The notes: generated by a model not told the origin, from the letters alone. Positions 1 to 13,279 are shown, counted from the first letter of the stretch. The stretch: DNA of 64,000 nucleotides from Sipunculus nudus (GCA_026874595.1 CM049314.1:34699229-34763228), one strand, 5' to 3'. Program-made: numbers and translations.

Positions 1-773
1 CCCTTTAATATGTGGACCAAAACAAGGATTTTGAAAAAAAAAAACTAAAGTTCAAGTAGTTAAAGGTTTTTGCATTTACATATGTCTGAATTTTTTTGGA
101 AACAATAATAAAGTAATGTCTGAAATAAACTTTATCCCACTGCTGCCACCATGTAATAAACCTTTATGACCATTCAAGAACGATCAGATGACATAACTTG
201 ACAATTCTATATTCAAGTGGCAGAGAACTGAATCTTAAACACTGGCATATGGCACCTGTTAATGTAGTATATGTACCAGACTATAACAATATCTACCAAT
301 ATGTATACCACGAGCCGTGATTAAGTTCCTGCAGGTTGAAAATCTGACAGTCTCAGCAGTCTTAGCCATCATGTTGCCCCCTGAACGCTACTGCGTGATG
401 GTGCGTAATAGTGGATAGTATTCAGGCTTTTTGCTTCAATAAATGTACATATAAACCTCAATTCAGTGTTCATACTATGGTCTTTAACATGCAAAGAAGC
501 GTGTTGATGCATACAAGAATCGTTTTGCGTAACCACCATTCAAACGAAACGATCGTTCGGGGAATCTTTCTTTTTCTGATAAATGCCTGCCAATCCATGT
601 GCAAAAGTCGTTGTCCCTATCTCGAGCGTTAAATATATTTAATATACGTAATCTGGCAACATATTTAACCTCTGTAATTTATACTTTTTTATTCTAGTCT
701 TCATTAAAGCAGCTATGTCGTGATTTATTTTGCTACGTGCAACTAATTATCTTACCCTCAGGCCAGAGACGGA
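1..773. other. AT-rich unique sequence, no gene seen
   Basis: No coding region, RNA gene or repeat could be supported. The short open frame near 411-632 has no recognisable motif and no coding-like context. Confidence 0.5.
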
Positions 774-776
774 GTC

Positions 777-905
777 GGGGTGCGGCCTTTAAGGGGGGTT
801 TTGGGTATTTGGACCTCAGTGGGAGCTCCTTTAAGAGACGTTGCAAACTCAGGGTGCGGCTATAAATAGACGTGCGGCCATAAAAACAAGATTTACGGTA
901 AATCC
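777..905. repeat. GC-richer segment with repeated GTGCGGC, transposon-end-like
   Basis: Three GTGCGGC motifs occur at about 780, 854 and 871. The last two are followed by TATAAATA and CATAAAAA, and the block ends in TTTACGGTAAAT. Short GTGCGGC/TATAA repeats ending in an ACGGTA-type motif are seen at the ends of some animal DNA transposons. I cannot see a matching inverted terminus nearby, so this is a possible solo terminus only. Confidence 0.3.
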
Positions 906-1385
906 TGAACTGACTCTCTGCTATTTGAAAGCCACTTCATCATCCAATTTGGAAGATATCCAGATCTACCATTCAGACATTTTACATGTTGTTCAAATTG
1001 GAGAATATCCAGATTGACAATCCCCTGATGGGTGATGTTATATTGTTAACAAAAAGCAGTATTACATATATTTATATATAAAAAATGTATATTTTAATCT
1101 ATAATGCATTTAGTATCCTTGAACATTGTTATAAAATAATGAAAGATCAAAGGAACATACTGCTTCTTCACACAGTCACTTTGTTGCATATAAGTACATC
1201 ACTAATTAGTACTGCTGGCAGTACATAATTAGTTCGTAATGCATTTATATTATTTATGTTGATACAGAATAATATTTAATGGATATGAAGCAAATAATAT
1301 CATCCAGTTTACCTCTTGTTCATTTGATCATATGTTAAATTATCCATTTGGGAAATGTCAAAATAGAAATCATAAATGGATTTGT

Positions 1386-1387
<2 letters not shown>

Positions 1388-1461
<74 letters not shown>
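1388..1461. repeat. (TA)n microsatellite
   Basis: About 37 uninterrupted TA dinucleotides. Tyr-Ile open frames on both strands across this tract are artefacts of the repeat. Confidence 0.98.
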
Positions 1462-1463
<2 letters not shown>

Positions 1464-2812
1464 AACATTAAAACTATTGAGCATTTTACCTGTTTTCTTA
1501 TAATATTTAATTGACATTTATTTCAAGTTATATCGTAGTGGTATATGATGACAAGAAGTATTATTTAAGAAACCTTTTTTTAAATGTAAATGGTAATCTC
1601 TCTGTCAATTAGACTGTCAATCAGCCTGTCAATCAACCTGCCAATGCAATCAACATTTAAATCAATCAACCTATAAATCAACAGGGCTGCCTCCCTGTAC
1701 ACTGACTGTAGAAGCAGCTTCACTGTGTGATTCCTTGGGCACTATATAGCTGCCTTTAATAACAAGTAAACAGCTCTACAAACAATAGGCATATTTATTT
1801 ACTTTTATAATTTTGTTTGATTCATTTTAAATTACTTGCATTAATTACTTAGAATGATATTGAATACCAGGTATTAATTAAAGTGGAGTGCAGATCAAAT
1901 TTAATTCCATTTAAATAATCTGATCCAGGCTACATTTTAAATCTGTTGAAGATTACTAGAGTTTCAACAGTTTTAATTGTTTTGTTTCTTCTGGGTTTAC
2001 CATATTAGCCAATACTGTAAGATAATTAACTCAGGAGTGCTACCTATTTGGTGAAAAATAACAGCTGTTAATGATTAACTTACACCAGAAGGAACCATAA
2101 CAGTTGATTTGGGTCAGGGAAAAGTTCCATATTTTAGTTGTGATTGATGGCTGAGCTTTTGCCAATAATAGTCCTGCCTTTGATAGCTAATTGAGTTGAC
2201 CACAGGTTAATAATAAATAAACATATCCTAAGCAAGACTGACTGCTGAAAAGGACAACATTTCTGAGTGGAAATTGTTTGGGAATGATGAGCCAGGCAAT
2301 GTAACTACCTGAATCTGACAAGCCTTCCGTAGCATCCATGAATATATATTCATACCAAATTCCCTTTTCACAACATCAAACAACTCTAAAACATATTACA
2401 TCAAAGTAGGTTTTTTTCTCCATTGAATACTGCTACTACTGAACCAATACCTCTTTTAAGAGTGAAGCCCCAAAGCCCTGAACACTTAATATAAGGTACT
2501 GATGTGTATCAATGGACTGTCTGTCTCTGGTATAAAATGATGTCAAATATACAAAAACCTATAGCAAGAAGCAAAGCACTGGATAGCTGGGCCTGAGAGA
2601 ACAAACAAAAAATTAAAAGCAATAACCCCTCCCCCCCCCCCTCTTGCACATTCCAGTTGTTATCAACAATGTCTCCATTTGTTCTTTTTACAGATGTGTT
2701 TGGCTTTTTACTGCAAGGCTAGTTTTACCACTTAAAACTGTTAGCATTTAATCCTGGCCTTTTTACCTGGTTTCACTGCTGCTGACTTAATATATCTACT
2801 TTTGTCTTTAGC
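1462..2812. other. AT-rich sequence without recognised genes
   Basis: Unique-looking AT-rich DNA. It contains a poly-C run of about 11 (2631-2641) and a short series of 'caat caac ctgtcaat' type repeats near 1605-1680. No coding signal seen. Confidence 0.5.
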
Positions 2813-3235
2813 TTTATGTTGACGTCAATATAGACAACTGGCCTTCATGTTGAAATCATGTACAACTGGAATTTATGTTGGAGTCATAGACAACAGGCCT
2901 TTATGCTGACATTATGTACAACTGCATTGCCTTATGCTGATGTCATAGACAACTGGTCTTTATGATGACATTATGTACAGCTGGCCTTTATGTTGACATC
3001 ATGTACAGCTTGTTGGCATCCTATACAGCTGGCCTCCAATGTGACATAAAGTCATAAACTGGTGGCCTTTATGTAGATGTCATATGCTGCTGGCCTTTGT
3101 ACTGATATATTATATACAGCTAGCCTTTGTGTTGCCATCATATACAGCTGCATGGCCTTATGTTGACGTCATACATACAACTGGCCTTCCTGTTGACGTC
3201 ATTGCTGCATTATGACCCTCCATGCTGACATAACA
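2813..3235. repeat. Degenerate ~30-bp minisatellite (about 13 units)
   Basis: Units of roughly 27-33 bp follow the pattern TTTATGTTGACATCATGTAC followed by AGCTGGCC or AACTGGCC. Unit length varies and there are many substitutions, so the array is old. Variation in unit length argues against coding. Confidence 0.85.
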
Positions 3236-4245
3236 TGTGGGCACAGAAGATAACCCTCAAGAAAACTTGTTCATATTAGTACCTGAGGTATGCACATGCA
3301 GACATTTTGAAAAATTCCAATCATATCGTGAAGGATAATGATATTGCAGGTTTAGTATATGTTATATGTGGCAGCATGAGAATTCAACACAAAGACACAC
3401 ATGTGCACACACTAATATGACTTATTGATCTCTGTGTTCAGGAAAGGTCACATGTCCCAGCTACAGAAGCTGATGTTTGCAACTAATCAATAAACGAAAA
3501 AGTTGCATGTTACGCTCACTTGGTGATTAGCTGGAAGGAGGCATGGCATGATTATCCCCATCACCCTAGAAAAACTTGCAAGGTCAGCTAATTTGTCACA
3601 GAAATGAAGTATAAATAAAGAATTATAATTTATAATCAATAAGAGATCGCATCTGGCATGTTCTATAACATGATTAAGACAGATTAGATTGAGAGGTAAT
3701 ATTCACGCAAGGCATGCATTCACAACATATGGCACTGTCTAACATAGGTCCTCTCTATTCTCTTCAGGGGTATCAACATTTTGACAGGTCTGTAATTAGA
3801 AAAAATTCCTTTGATTAATAGATGTTTACAGATAGTCTTACAATGCTTAATATTGCATAATAAAAGAGAAAAATATTTCAACTGTCTTATAAGTTTTAAA
3901 TTGATAAATCATAAAATGATGATGTAGGGCTGTTGGAAACAAACCATTTTATGTACAGTAAATCCACCTGCAATATCACCATGTAATTAGTGTTGGTACC
4001 ATGAACGCAAGGTGTAAACAATACGTAATGTTTGATGCTGCAATGGTACTGCACCCAGCTGAGTTGTTCAACATCTGAGTTAGTTGTAGAATTGCTAAAC
4101 AATAACAACTGTTATTAAGAAGAAGCAGCCGGCTATGTGTGAACAACTAACCAAGCTGACAACAATCATGGCTGGCTCTCCGTCGAACTTCGGAAAAGGG
4201 GGGGGGGTGTCTATATTTGTCTAAAGTTTGTATGAAATAACACAT
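3236..4245. other. AT-rich sequence, no gene seen
   Basis: No gene or clear repeat apart from a 10-G run at 4198-4207. Confidence 0.5.
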
Positions 4246-4315
4246 TCTTAATTTAGCGCAAATCTAGCTCCTGCTAAAAGGGTGATAATTAAAACCCTTC
4301 ACCTATGCAGATGTG

Positions 4316-4406
4316 GCATCTTCTTCAATAAAGGTTTTATTTTCACAACAATTTCTCCTCAAATATCGCAAATTTTAAACCTTTGCAAATAAAATGCCAA
4401 CCACAG
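4316..4406 (-). mobile_element. Fragment of TA-MITE family (ACTGTGGTTGGC terminus)
   Basis: On the minus strand the segment starts ACTGTGGTTGGC and continues with a TTTGCAAAGG, TTTAAAATTTGCGATA and GAAATTGTTGTGAAAAT pattern. This is the left end of the elements at 46867-47292 and 51242-51652, with most CG dinucleotides changed to TG or CA. The other terminus was not found, so this copy is truncated or too decayed to see. Confidence 0.65.
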
Positions 4407-6133
4407 TTTCTATATGCTAGCTATAAATTCCATATAGTTATGTCTCCAATGTTTTGGAATAAACGACCAGCCCTTTCACTTTTCCAATTATTGGAAAGGT
4501 GAGGAAGTGCTTTCATTTTCCCGGTGTAAGCAGGCATTGGTGGAAAACCATTTAGCCAACAGACAACTTACTGCATGATAAACAATGAGTGACAGATGCT
4601 AGCTCTGGATGTTTTAGATTTGCAGAGAAGTGTACTGTAAGCCAGATTTGTGGATCTGGTTTAACTATTCAATTTCCATCTGCAGCATTCCCACTGGCCC
4701 ATAAACAAAGGGACTACAAACAGTACACAGCAAAAACAAAAATCCATCGCAGAATATAGGCCTAAAAAATTGGCAGAATGAAAGAGCAGATGAATAAGTG
4801 TCCTAATTTAAGGATTAAAAGGTGAACCTACCAAGCATTCAGAAAGCAAATATATCCACAAATACATAAACCTTGAAGCATCTTGACCTGCCAGATAATT
4901 TTACTGATTGGCCAAAAACATTCTTGAATTGTTCCTGAGCCCAAGGACTATCCTTTCACCAAAAATTTTATTAAATTCTTTGAGAACTTTTGGATATGTT
5001 GTATGTTGGAAAACAAAAGACAAACAGGGGTTAACTCATATATTATCTTTTCCAACTTTGGTAATTACCGGTAGTAATAATTGAGATTAATTACTGTGTA
5101 ACTCAAAGACACATGAAAAAGATAAAGACTGTGACCACCCACTAGATGAAGAGATGCAAAAACTCCACAGCCCACACAGTGAGCTTTGCCCTGTCATCTT
5201 CAGCTGATGATAACAAAGCTAAGTCAAGCAGGGTTTAATCCACCCACCAATTAGTATCCAGCACATCGGCTTTAATCCAGCATAATCTTGCAGCAATTTA
5301 ATCAACCAAAAAAAATATGCTTCAGCTTAAATTACAAGTGAAAAATACTCAACAAGAGCATAACACTGCATGCATGATTGTAAGAATGATAAATTGTCCG
5401 CAGCATCTTGCGTTATATGTTAATAGAAATGGATCCCATACAGATTAGCTTGACCTGGATCTGTGTGGCAGCTTGGAGTGTACTGTGAACCTCCAGTGTC
5501 AACTGATCAATAAGCAGGCATTGAATGACATTCCCCAAGTCTCAATACACGCTGTTATTACCAATACATCCCCCAGTCTACAGTCAGAAAATCACTATTT
5601 AGTTACCACTTGTGTCTCTTACAGAGTGTCATTATGCTGACTCAATCAGTCATTAACACACAAAACATCAACTTGCCAACTTCTTTTTTTGAATTGTACA
5701 AATCAGCCTTTAAAAAAGGTGAAACATGTTAGTTGATAATTTAATTATGTCTTTGTATATACATATATAAATGAATCTATATAATATTTGGCTGCAAGAA
5801 GTATATTTAAAGGAAATATTTCTGACAGGTCTAACGAAATAAAGTTATTAAAAAATATTCAGTAGTAATTTAAAGCTCTGTCAAAACCCCACATTTTCAA
5901 GACCCCACATAAAAAAGATTAAAAGTAAATTTAAAGATATTTCATTTTCCTTGTAAAATGAATGATAAGCAGTGAAAAAACCTGGAGTTTATATTTTCTA
6001 GATAATTTTTGGGAATACAGTGGGAAAATTTAATTTATTTTGGCTCATATGAAAAGGGTTAACATAGGTTGCACCACAGAATTTTGGCTCAATTTAGCAT
6101 ACCTTTAAGCTTTTAAAATTTAACTGTTTTCAG
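4407..6133. other. AT-rich sequence, no gene seen
   Basis: No coding region or clear repeat was supported. Confidence 0.5.
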
Positions 6134-6445
6134 CCATTTATAAAAGGTAAAGGTTGTCTGATATCCCCGACGATGTCAGTCTTATCCGACTTTAAACTGG
6201 GAGCATACAACCTAACCATGTGTGCAGCAATATCAGGTGCTAGAAGTTTATTCCTTATACATTTGCTTGCCATCCATCACCAGTACCCAAGCATTCACTC
6301 CTGGGTCGAGAGAGTGCACCCTTGCGGCAAGGACTTTTTCTAGGAGTCTTAGCACAGACGGTGGTCAGAAAGGGACGTGAACCCACAACCTTCCAGTCAG
6401 AAGGTCAGCGCCCTATCCATTACGCCACCACGCCCCACCATTTAT
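6134..6445 (-). mobile_element. tRNA-derived SINE with 8-bp target-site duplication
   Basis: The body lies on the minus strand from 6437 to 6142 (about 296 bp). Its 5' end reads like a tRNA: an A-box-like TGGCGTAATGGATAGGGCG is followed about 35 bases later by a B-box-like GGGTTCACGTCCC. These are the internal RNA polymerase III promoter elements used by tRNA-derived SINEs. The tRNA head is followed by an unrelated body and a short tail ending in CCTTTACCTTTT. The direct repeat CCATTTAT flanks it at 6134-6141 and 6438-6445, the mark of LINE-mediated insertion. It is not a functional tRNA gene, because the acceptor-stem 3' half is replaced by the SINE body. Family name unknown. Confidence 0.85.
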
Positions 6446-6912
6446 GATATATTTGGTGGTCAGCAACATAATATGTATGAATCAATACAGATTACATCAT
6501 CAATACATCACCTGTATTGTCTGTGCCATTTGGGATAAATTACGGCTTGGTTTAAATTTGGCACAAAAGCATATTAATCACATGGGAAACCATTTATATA
6601 AGCCAAAACAGCTGTTGTTTAATCCTTTAGAAAGTTCAAACAAAATTTTCCATAAAATTGTACAATCAGAGGCACTACTGGGTTGTCCAAGTGAACAATG
6701 ATGTCATTTATCATTTGTCATTATTTAGCTGTAGTTTCCCTCTACGATGATTATAGACTCAATCAACTACATCTGAATGGCAGAGAGAGTCAGGTCAAAA
6801 ACTAAAGAAATAATGTTGATGACGTCTCCCTGTTTTCAAGTATAATTATGCATGTAAATCAAGATTAACCAAAACAGCTATTATTAAATATGTTTGCTGC
6901 TTCTGCCAGAAG
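6446..6912. other. No gene seen
   Basis: AT-rich. An 85-codon open frame starting at 6444 overlaps the SINE flank and has no recognisable motif. Confidence 0.45.
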
Positions 6913-7075
6913 GGTAAGCATTCGTTCCCATTCATGTGTATGTGTGTTTGTATTTGTTAACAGCATAACTCATGCAAACATGAACAGTCTGATCAATCTC
7001 AAGTTTTTATGAGATAAATTAAATTAAATGGTGGAGGCTTGCATTCATTAGAATGCAGATTTCTAGTTTAGTTTC
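6913..7075 (+). repeat. Dispersed repeat, diverged copy (pair with 16262-16590)
   Basis: Both copies have a TGTGTGTTTGT stretch, then 'ataactc...', then an ATCTCA-(A/T)G-(A/T)-(A/T)TTTT segment. They end with GAGGCTTG-ATTC-(A/T)TTA-AATGCAGATTTCTAG. The order of blocks is conserved. I do not recognise the family. Confidence 0.5.
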
Positions 7076-7529
7076 TGATGGGAGCTAGATCCAATCAGAT
7101 GGTACAGGATGGGATTTTGTATGGCTTAATTTGTCTATTTGATGTTTTCTTTTGTGTTATTTTTTCACTCTGAATGTAATAATACAAAATGTGGCCAATT
7201 GTATACAGGGACATCATTGTAGTAGTATGAATAATTGTTGCAATTAATTCAGTTTCAGCATAATGTGATCATGGCTAATGTAGGCCCTATTCATACAGTT
7301 TAAAATTACTACTGAGTCATGTATTCATAACTGCTGTTCTTTTTCACAAATTACAATAACTTTGAATGCTAATTTCACTTTCAAATTAAGGGCTGGAATT
7401 CCTGTCCAAAATTCAGCTTGTTTCACTCACAAATAAAGAGAACCTCTCATTCACCTAAACTTCCCCATTACAGCCAGCTCTCCTGCCAAAGTCACCTGTC
7501 TACCATATTGCTGTATTAGAGTCATGACC

Positions 7530-7870
7530 CTTTAAGGCCCAGGCTGAGTCTGAGTCATGGCCCTCTGGGGCCAAGGCTGAGCCAAGGCCCTCCGAGGCCA
7601 AGACTGAGTCACCACCCTCTCAGAACGAGTCACCAACAACCATGTCAGAGTCCATACAAATAAGATTCAATGTCTGAATTCTGGTAAGAGTTATAGCTCA
7701 AATGCACATATACTAAATAGGTCAATATTTAGCGGCCTAGAGCCAGCCTCTCGCCATGTCACCGAGGCCGGAAGGCTCAAGGCCGAGTCTGAGTCATAGC
7801 TTTCTGAGGCTTAATCTGAGTCCAAGGCCGGCAGAACCCGACCTCAAGACCGGCCTCCAAGCAAGGACTG
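7530..7870. repeat. GC-richer degenerate GGCC/GAGTC repeat block
   Basis: Repeated short modules of the form CTGAGTC, GGCCAAGGCTGAG, CCCTC(T/C)G(G/A)GGCC occur at 7530-7635 and again at 7738-7870, separated by ordinary sequence. Spacing is irregular (about 25-33 bp). No frame is maintained. Function unknown. Confidence 0.5.
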
Positions 7871-10610
7871 GTCTCAAGACCTCCAACACATCTGTCTTCT
7901 ATACAGCCACCTTCTATGTCTTGGGCCAATAGATTTTATAGGCAGAAGAATTAATTATGCCCTATCAGTACTGTGAACCATCCTATTTTGTCATTTTGCC
8001 CCATATTAGTCATCATCTAGCTCCTTTCTAAACTAGCCAGAAAATAGTCTGTATTTACGGGCAAACACAATACAAGACATTTGTTCCTTTATTTATCTTG
8101 AAGGGTTTCTGTGACCCCTAAATATTGGCTGGTAAATGGACATTTCCCCCCTAAGAAAGCACCTTATAATTTCCGCGATCCATATATTTATACTATATAT
8201 GGTCATACTATATATGGTTACCATATATTTTAGCCTAGACATTTGCCTAGCCCACGTTCATATGATAGAATTGTGCACTTACATTCTGACCATCACGTTC
8301 CCTCTTCAAAATGTCTATAACCTGATTACAGTACATACTAGTATATAGCAAGAATTTTTTGTTTTCTCATCAGCACATTACAGCATGGGACATTTTTGAT
8401 TAGGCTCGAGCCTTGCCTACATTTGAGCGGTGGATATAATTCGCTTATGCAAAGGTCAAGCAAGCAAATTGAAGATCATGACTGTTACAATTTTGTACAT
8501 TACCCTTGCATATTTGAGGATATTTAGATAGTTTAAAACTGAGTGAAAACAGGATGCATCATCTCATAATTAAGTCAACTGATCAACAGTGACAGCAGGT
8601 TAACACATGTTGCATTAAGTGTAAAATGTAAGTTACATGTGTTGAAAATGCTGTGCTGATAATATCATCCACAGACAATTAATATTTCCCACCATAAAAT
8701 ATCATAAATAAACTGAATGCATTGGGCCAGATTGGTGATTTACTACTGGTTTCTGATTGGCTCTCCCTTGGGCCGGGCGTCTTTCAATGCACCAATAATG
8801 GAAAGTATAACTGTTTCAACATTTTATATATCGTGCAAAATTGAAACTGTCAGTCAACTTGTCATGCATGGGAACTGACTGCTTAATAACAGAAATGGAC
8901 ACTCATCTTCATGGGTGTTGGATTCAATACATCTCCTGATTAATATTAAAATTAAAGCTTCCATCTAATGTTTGGGAAAATTCCTGCAGCCTTGATGAGA
9001 TAATTGGCTACAGTGGCCTGCTAATCTACGTAATAGCTCCATAGGCGAGCAATAATGAGGAACAACATTTATAAATTTGTGGAAAATTGCAAGATTACTG
9101 AAAGTATGTAAATTCAGGGAATTATGTATTTAATTGTTCCACAAAAATGCCATGTCACCAAAGAAAATTATCTGGATGATGAGAAAATTAGATAAGGTAC
9201 TTTTTTCTGAGAAACCAGAATGATATATTTTATGCATTTATGGTATTTTTATTAAATTAAAATTTAGTTAAATCTAAATGTCAAGTGCAGTATTTTGTTA
9301 ATTGGCAATATGCCATTATTGTGGGTGGTGGATGGCTTAATTTTAACTACAAGCTGGGCTCCTTGTCCTTTGCAAGGCTTCGTTTTGCCCTATATTTATA
9401 AGAATCAATCAGCTTGAATACAGGAAACGATGTCAATTAAGATTGTTTATTTGAAGTAGTTTATTTGAAGTGGATTTTGCCGGGTTGGTTTCTTGTAAAA
9501 AACGAGTCTGTAGAAAGTTCGTTTGGACTTCTTCTTTAAAAACTTTTCTCCACCTTAGCACACCCAACCCCATTTAGGCCTTCATAAAAACGGAAATAAA
9601 CTTATTTTCCTGGCAGTTATATAAACCTGTCTTGTGGACTTAATATTGGTGAGCTTATTAAGCCAGCTCTACTAGTGTGCACATTTCCCCTGCAGAGGCA
9701 GATGCACAAACTTAAGGGAGGGGTTTTACCATTATATATTAAATAAATTATTATAATATTTATGTTTAATGCATTAATGGTAAAACCCTGAACAGGTCTA
9801 TTAGTCATGAAAAGGATGTTCTCAGTAGCCATTAAAAATTGGGATAAACACTACTTTAAGAATGAAAGGTGATGATCTAAACCCCTGTCATAAATCATGA
9901 TGCACATAAAATCCTTTTAAGGTTATCTCTGAGACAGAAAATAACAGAAAATTCAACAAGTGACTGCAGACAAGGACACTGCAAAGATAAGGCTATCTTT
10001 TTTCCATTTGAAAGCAGCTATTAAGGTGCCTTTTACCAAGAATTATCTTTCATTCTAGCTTTCTTTGATTTCCTATTGTTGATTCCAAAAACACTGAACA
10101 AGTCAATGAGAGTACATCTTCAATGGTTATTCATGTGTTATGACTTCATTCAACTAGAAGCATGTTGTCCAGATAACCAAGTCCTGCAGTGGGTTGAAAT
10201 AGGAGCTATGTGTCCTTTTATCTTTCCCTTAATTCCCAAATCAATCATAAGATGATCCTGATATAATTATTGGTATTACAATAGTTATTTGAGGTTTTAC
10301 AGGCACACAAATAATCCTCCCCCCCCCTCAAAATACCATGAAGGATGAGAATATATGTGTAAGATACGTATGCATATTTTCCCCATATAAATTGGATGCT
10401 GATTTAAATTGATCAGCTGATCATCTCTTCTTCAGAAATTGTTATACATAAATAGGTTGAAGCTGAAATTGTAGATTTTTTTTTTAATTCATAATATTTC
10501 TAAAGAATTCTTTTTTGAATTAATTATATTACTAAAGAATAACAGAATCCTAATCCTGTGAGGAAGTTAGCTTCATCAGATAATCTGCCATGTTAATCAA
10601 AGTTGGATTG
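7871..10610. other. AT-rich sequence, no gene seen
   Basis: I see no coding region or RNA gene here. Small local features only: a doubled ATATATGGT motif at 8195-8230 and AT-rich tracts. Confidence 0.5.
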
Positions 10611-10665
10611 GAATTTCAAATTTGCGATATTCGTGAAAGGGTAAAATTGTGAAAAAGAAGCCTCT
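10611..10665 (+). mobile_element. Short relic of the TTCGCGA-type MITE
   Basis: The string TTTGCGATATTCGTGAAAGG followed by GTAAAATTGTGAAAA matches the internal part of the left terminus of the MITE at 46867 (TTCACGATATTCGCGAATGG then AATAATCGCGAAAAT), with CpG sites mutated. Only about 55 bp is visible. Confidence 0.45.
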
Positions 10666-10762
10666 TGAATAAGACACACCCTATCAACACAGCTCAGACT
10701 AAAGTTCATCATATAGGAATCACATCAGTGACCTGACCTGACACGTACATCTCATATACATT

Positions 10763-11239
10763 AAAGCTGCCCATTCACCTACCTTTTGAGAAAAGAATTT
10801 ATGTGATGTCTGGCTTCCTCTGTGTATATATTAATGATCTAATGGTGATTTTGGTTGTGAAAGTTCTTAAAACGCCTTCAGGAAGAATGTATGAACTTGC
10901 ATGCTTATCAGCAACATGTTTGTAAACGCAGCAGTGTTGACAAATGGGAAAAAACATGTAATATAAGATGGTAGGTTGAATTTATGCGGATGCAGAAAGG
11001 TCACTTGTTGCAAAATGCCATGTGCAATTTAAGCTCTGGCTTATCTGACTTGCTGCCAGACACCCTTGTTGAATTTGTTTTGATTATTTTGGCAGGCCCC
11101 CACCTATTATAAACACATTGATATACACAAAACAAGCAGCCTGTGTGTGATGATATCCACATATTTGGCCTAATTTTAATAAAAGCTCCAAGTGATTACC
11201 TTTAGTTTATGGAGATCAGATAGGTGATTGGGCCCCTTT
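10763..11239. mobile_element. ~477-bp non-autonomous element with terminal inverted repeats
   Basis: It begins AAAGCTGCCCATTCACCTAC and ends with a sequence whose reverse complement is AAAGGGGCCCAATCACCTAT, giving an imperfect inverted repeat of about 20 bp. A second copy of the same sequence lies at 45067-45930, so this is a dispersed family. No coding capacity. No convincing target-site duplication, so the superfamily is unassigned. Confidence 0.75.
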
Positions 11240-13229
11240 CACTTTGCCGGTTGGCAGCAAGGCATAAGTTTTATATATTATTAGTATTAACAGATCTTTT
11301 ATGTAATCTATAAGAAACAGATTGATATTATGAATAATATGATATCTTTTGAATTAGCTGCTTATAATGAACAAGAATTTTATACCTGTTTGATACTGCA
11401 GGGGTCCTTGCCAAATCAGAATTTATACTAGGTAAGTAAATAGAAGCTTGGACAAGAATCAGATCATACCACAGTACATTGCATGTGAGAATTTTTTGCA
11501 GAGAGAAATGAATACAGACAGAGAAACAGATATCTGGCTGTATTGTCAGCATGTATGGCCATTACTGCACTCTAAAATCAGTGATTCCATCTGTCTATTC
11601 AAATTATATAATTATCTTTAAAATATGCATAATTATCTTTAAAATATGCATCAAAATCCATCTGAGCTTTTTTAACAGGGCTAGAAAAATGGATATAAAT
11701 ATTAAACAAACTTTTGTTAAAAATAATTTGTGATATTTTATTTGGCAGTAACCATTATTATAATTTCTCACATTCCGAAAACTAATTTATCAATAAATGA
11801 TTGCAAAACCAAGACTTATGATCAATATTTAAACATCTCCCACCAGCATGTTTCCCAAAAAATATAAAAGAAATAATGGTTTAAATTCACAACTTTTTCT
11901 TGAAGATGTGACGACCTTTAGGTCACATGGAGGGTGTCAGCTGCACTGTGATATAAAAGTCCTTTGAACAGCGGCGATTTAAACCGCACCCGACCTTTCA
12001 AACAGGACAACTGGAATTTAATGAAGCAATAAAACTGTCCATGCTATCATTTGGGGTTTTGGTAACTGCTGCTTCAATTGTGGTTTAAAACGACCCTTGA
12101 AAGAATAATGCAATAACAATGTAGATATTAGTGATTCTGACCATGGCAGTGCAGTAGTTTTGTGATGGATGGCATTACTCTGATTCTGATGGATGCTGGG
12201 ATGGACTTGGGTTTTTCTCGTGGAGTTGGTTATTATCTTATTCCAAAGACACTACATCTTGTTTGAATCATCAAATCACAATCAATCAAACCACAGCTTC
12301 AGTAATTTAGCGTAGAACTGCCGTACCCCTGTGATGTACATCAAAGGGACCAGGTTTTATGCAGATATCACTGTCATATTGACCACTAATAAGCCTAGTG
12401 ATTAGAGACAAGAGATCAGCCCAGACACCACCCCCATTCTCTTATGACTTTATAGCATATTCTCTCTCCTGTAATCTAAATATCTGGACAATAAGGCCTC
12501 AGTCAAAGATTAAGCCACTTAACATTATCCCACCAGAAGTGTAGTCTAAGACTACAAGTTTACCTCCCCAGAATCATAGTGATACTTTTAACACACAGTC
12601 CCTCTCCACCTGGTGAAAGTGATATAAGACAAATATTTTGTGATATTATTCACTTGCTCATCTCAATCTTTGCAGCTATATCCTTCCAATCCTTGTATAC
12701 TAATAATTTTCTATGGTGTACTGGTGTATGCACAAAATATCAGAATCCCACATATAAGGAAAAAGACTCCCCTCCCCCCCATCTTTAAGTTAAACAATTT
12801 TAGTCAAACTGAACTATCCCAAATATTATATGCAATTATTAGCCAAAAAATATTGTCAAAATTTTGAATAATATTGAAGTTCTACCATACACTCAATGAG
12901 TTTCCTTAAATCCAAAATATTCAAATTGAGGTAAAAGTTTTTTCTTCCTCAATTATCATTTAGTTAGGGGTGCATGGGAGGTTTTCAATGAAGGTGGAGG
13001 TTCCACTCTTTCATATTAAGATGAGCAGCTTTTGTCAGTGAAATGAATATTTATTTTTTATTGGGAGGGGGTATGTGTTAACCTATAATAATAAGAGATA
13101 GTTGTAAGGTAGGGGTGCTTTTTCTCAACACCTGTTCTGCACACAGATACTTTTCAAGTGCAGAACTAGCAAAGATCATGTATCACAGTCAAGTATGCCA
13201 GAAAGATGATATTTTATATGGTTGCATCA
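11240..13229. other. AT-rich sequence, no gene seen
   Basis: A 21-bp sequence (AATTATCTTTAAAATATGCA plus one base) is directly duplicated at 11610-11651. A 12.58-12.87 kb pair of overlapping short open frames lies in C/T-rich DNA and shows no motif. Nothing else supported. Confidence 0.45.
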
Positions 13230-13279
13230 ACTCTCTCAACCATGAGCCTGATTGAGGTCCAGGACCTTGCAGTTGGGTT

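Noticed and set aside
1332-1517. Tyr-Ile repeat open frames on both strands (also 26875-27066)
   Set aside because: These are translations of (TA)n microsatellites.
6380-6437. tRNA gene on the minus strand
   Set aside because: A and B boxes are present, but no tRNA 3' half or acceptor pairing follows. The sequence runs into a SINE body with flanking TSD.
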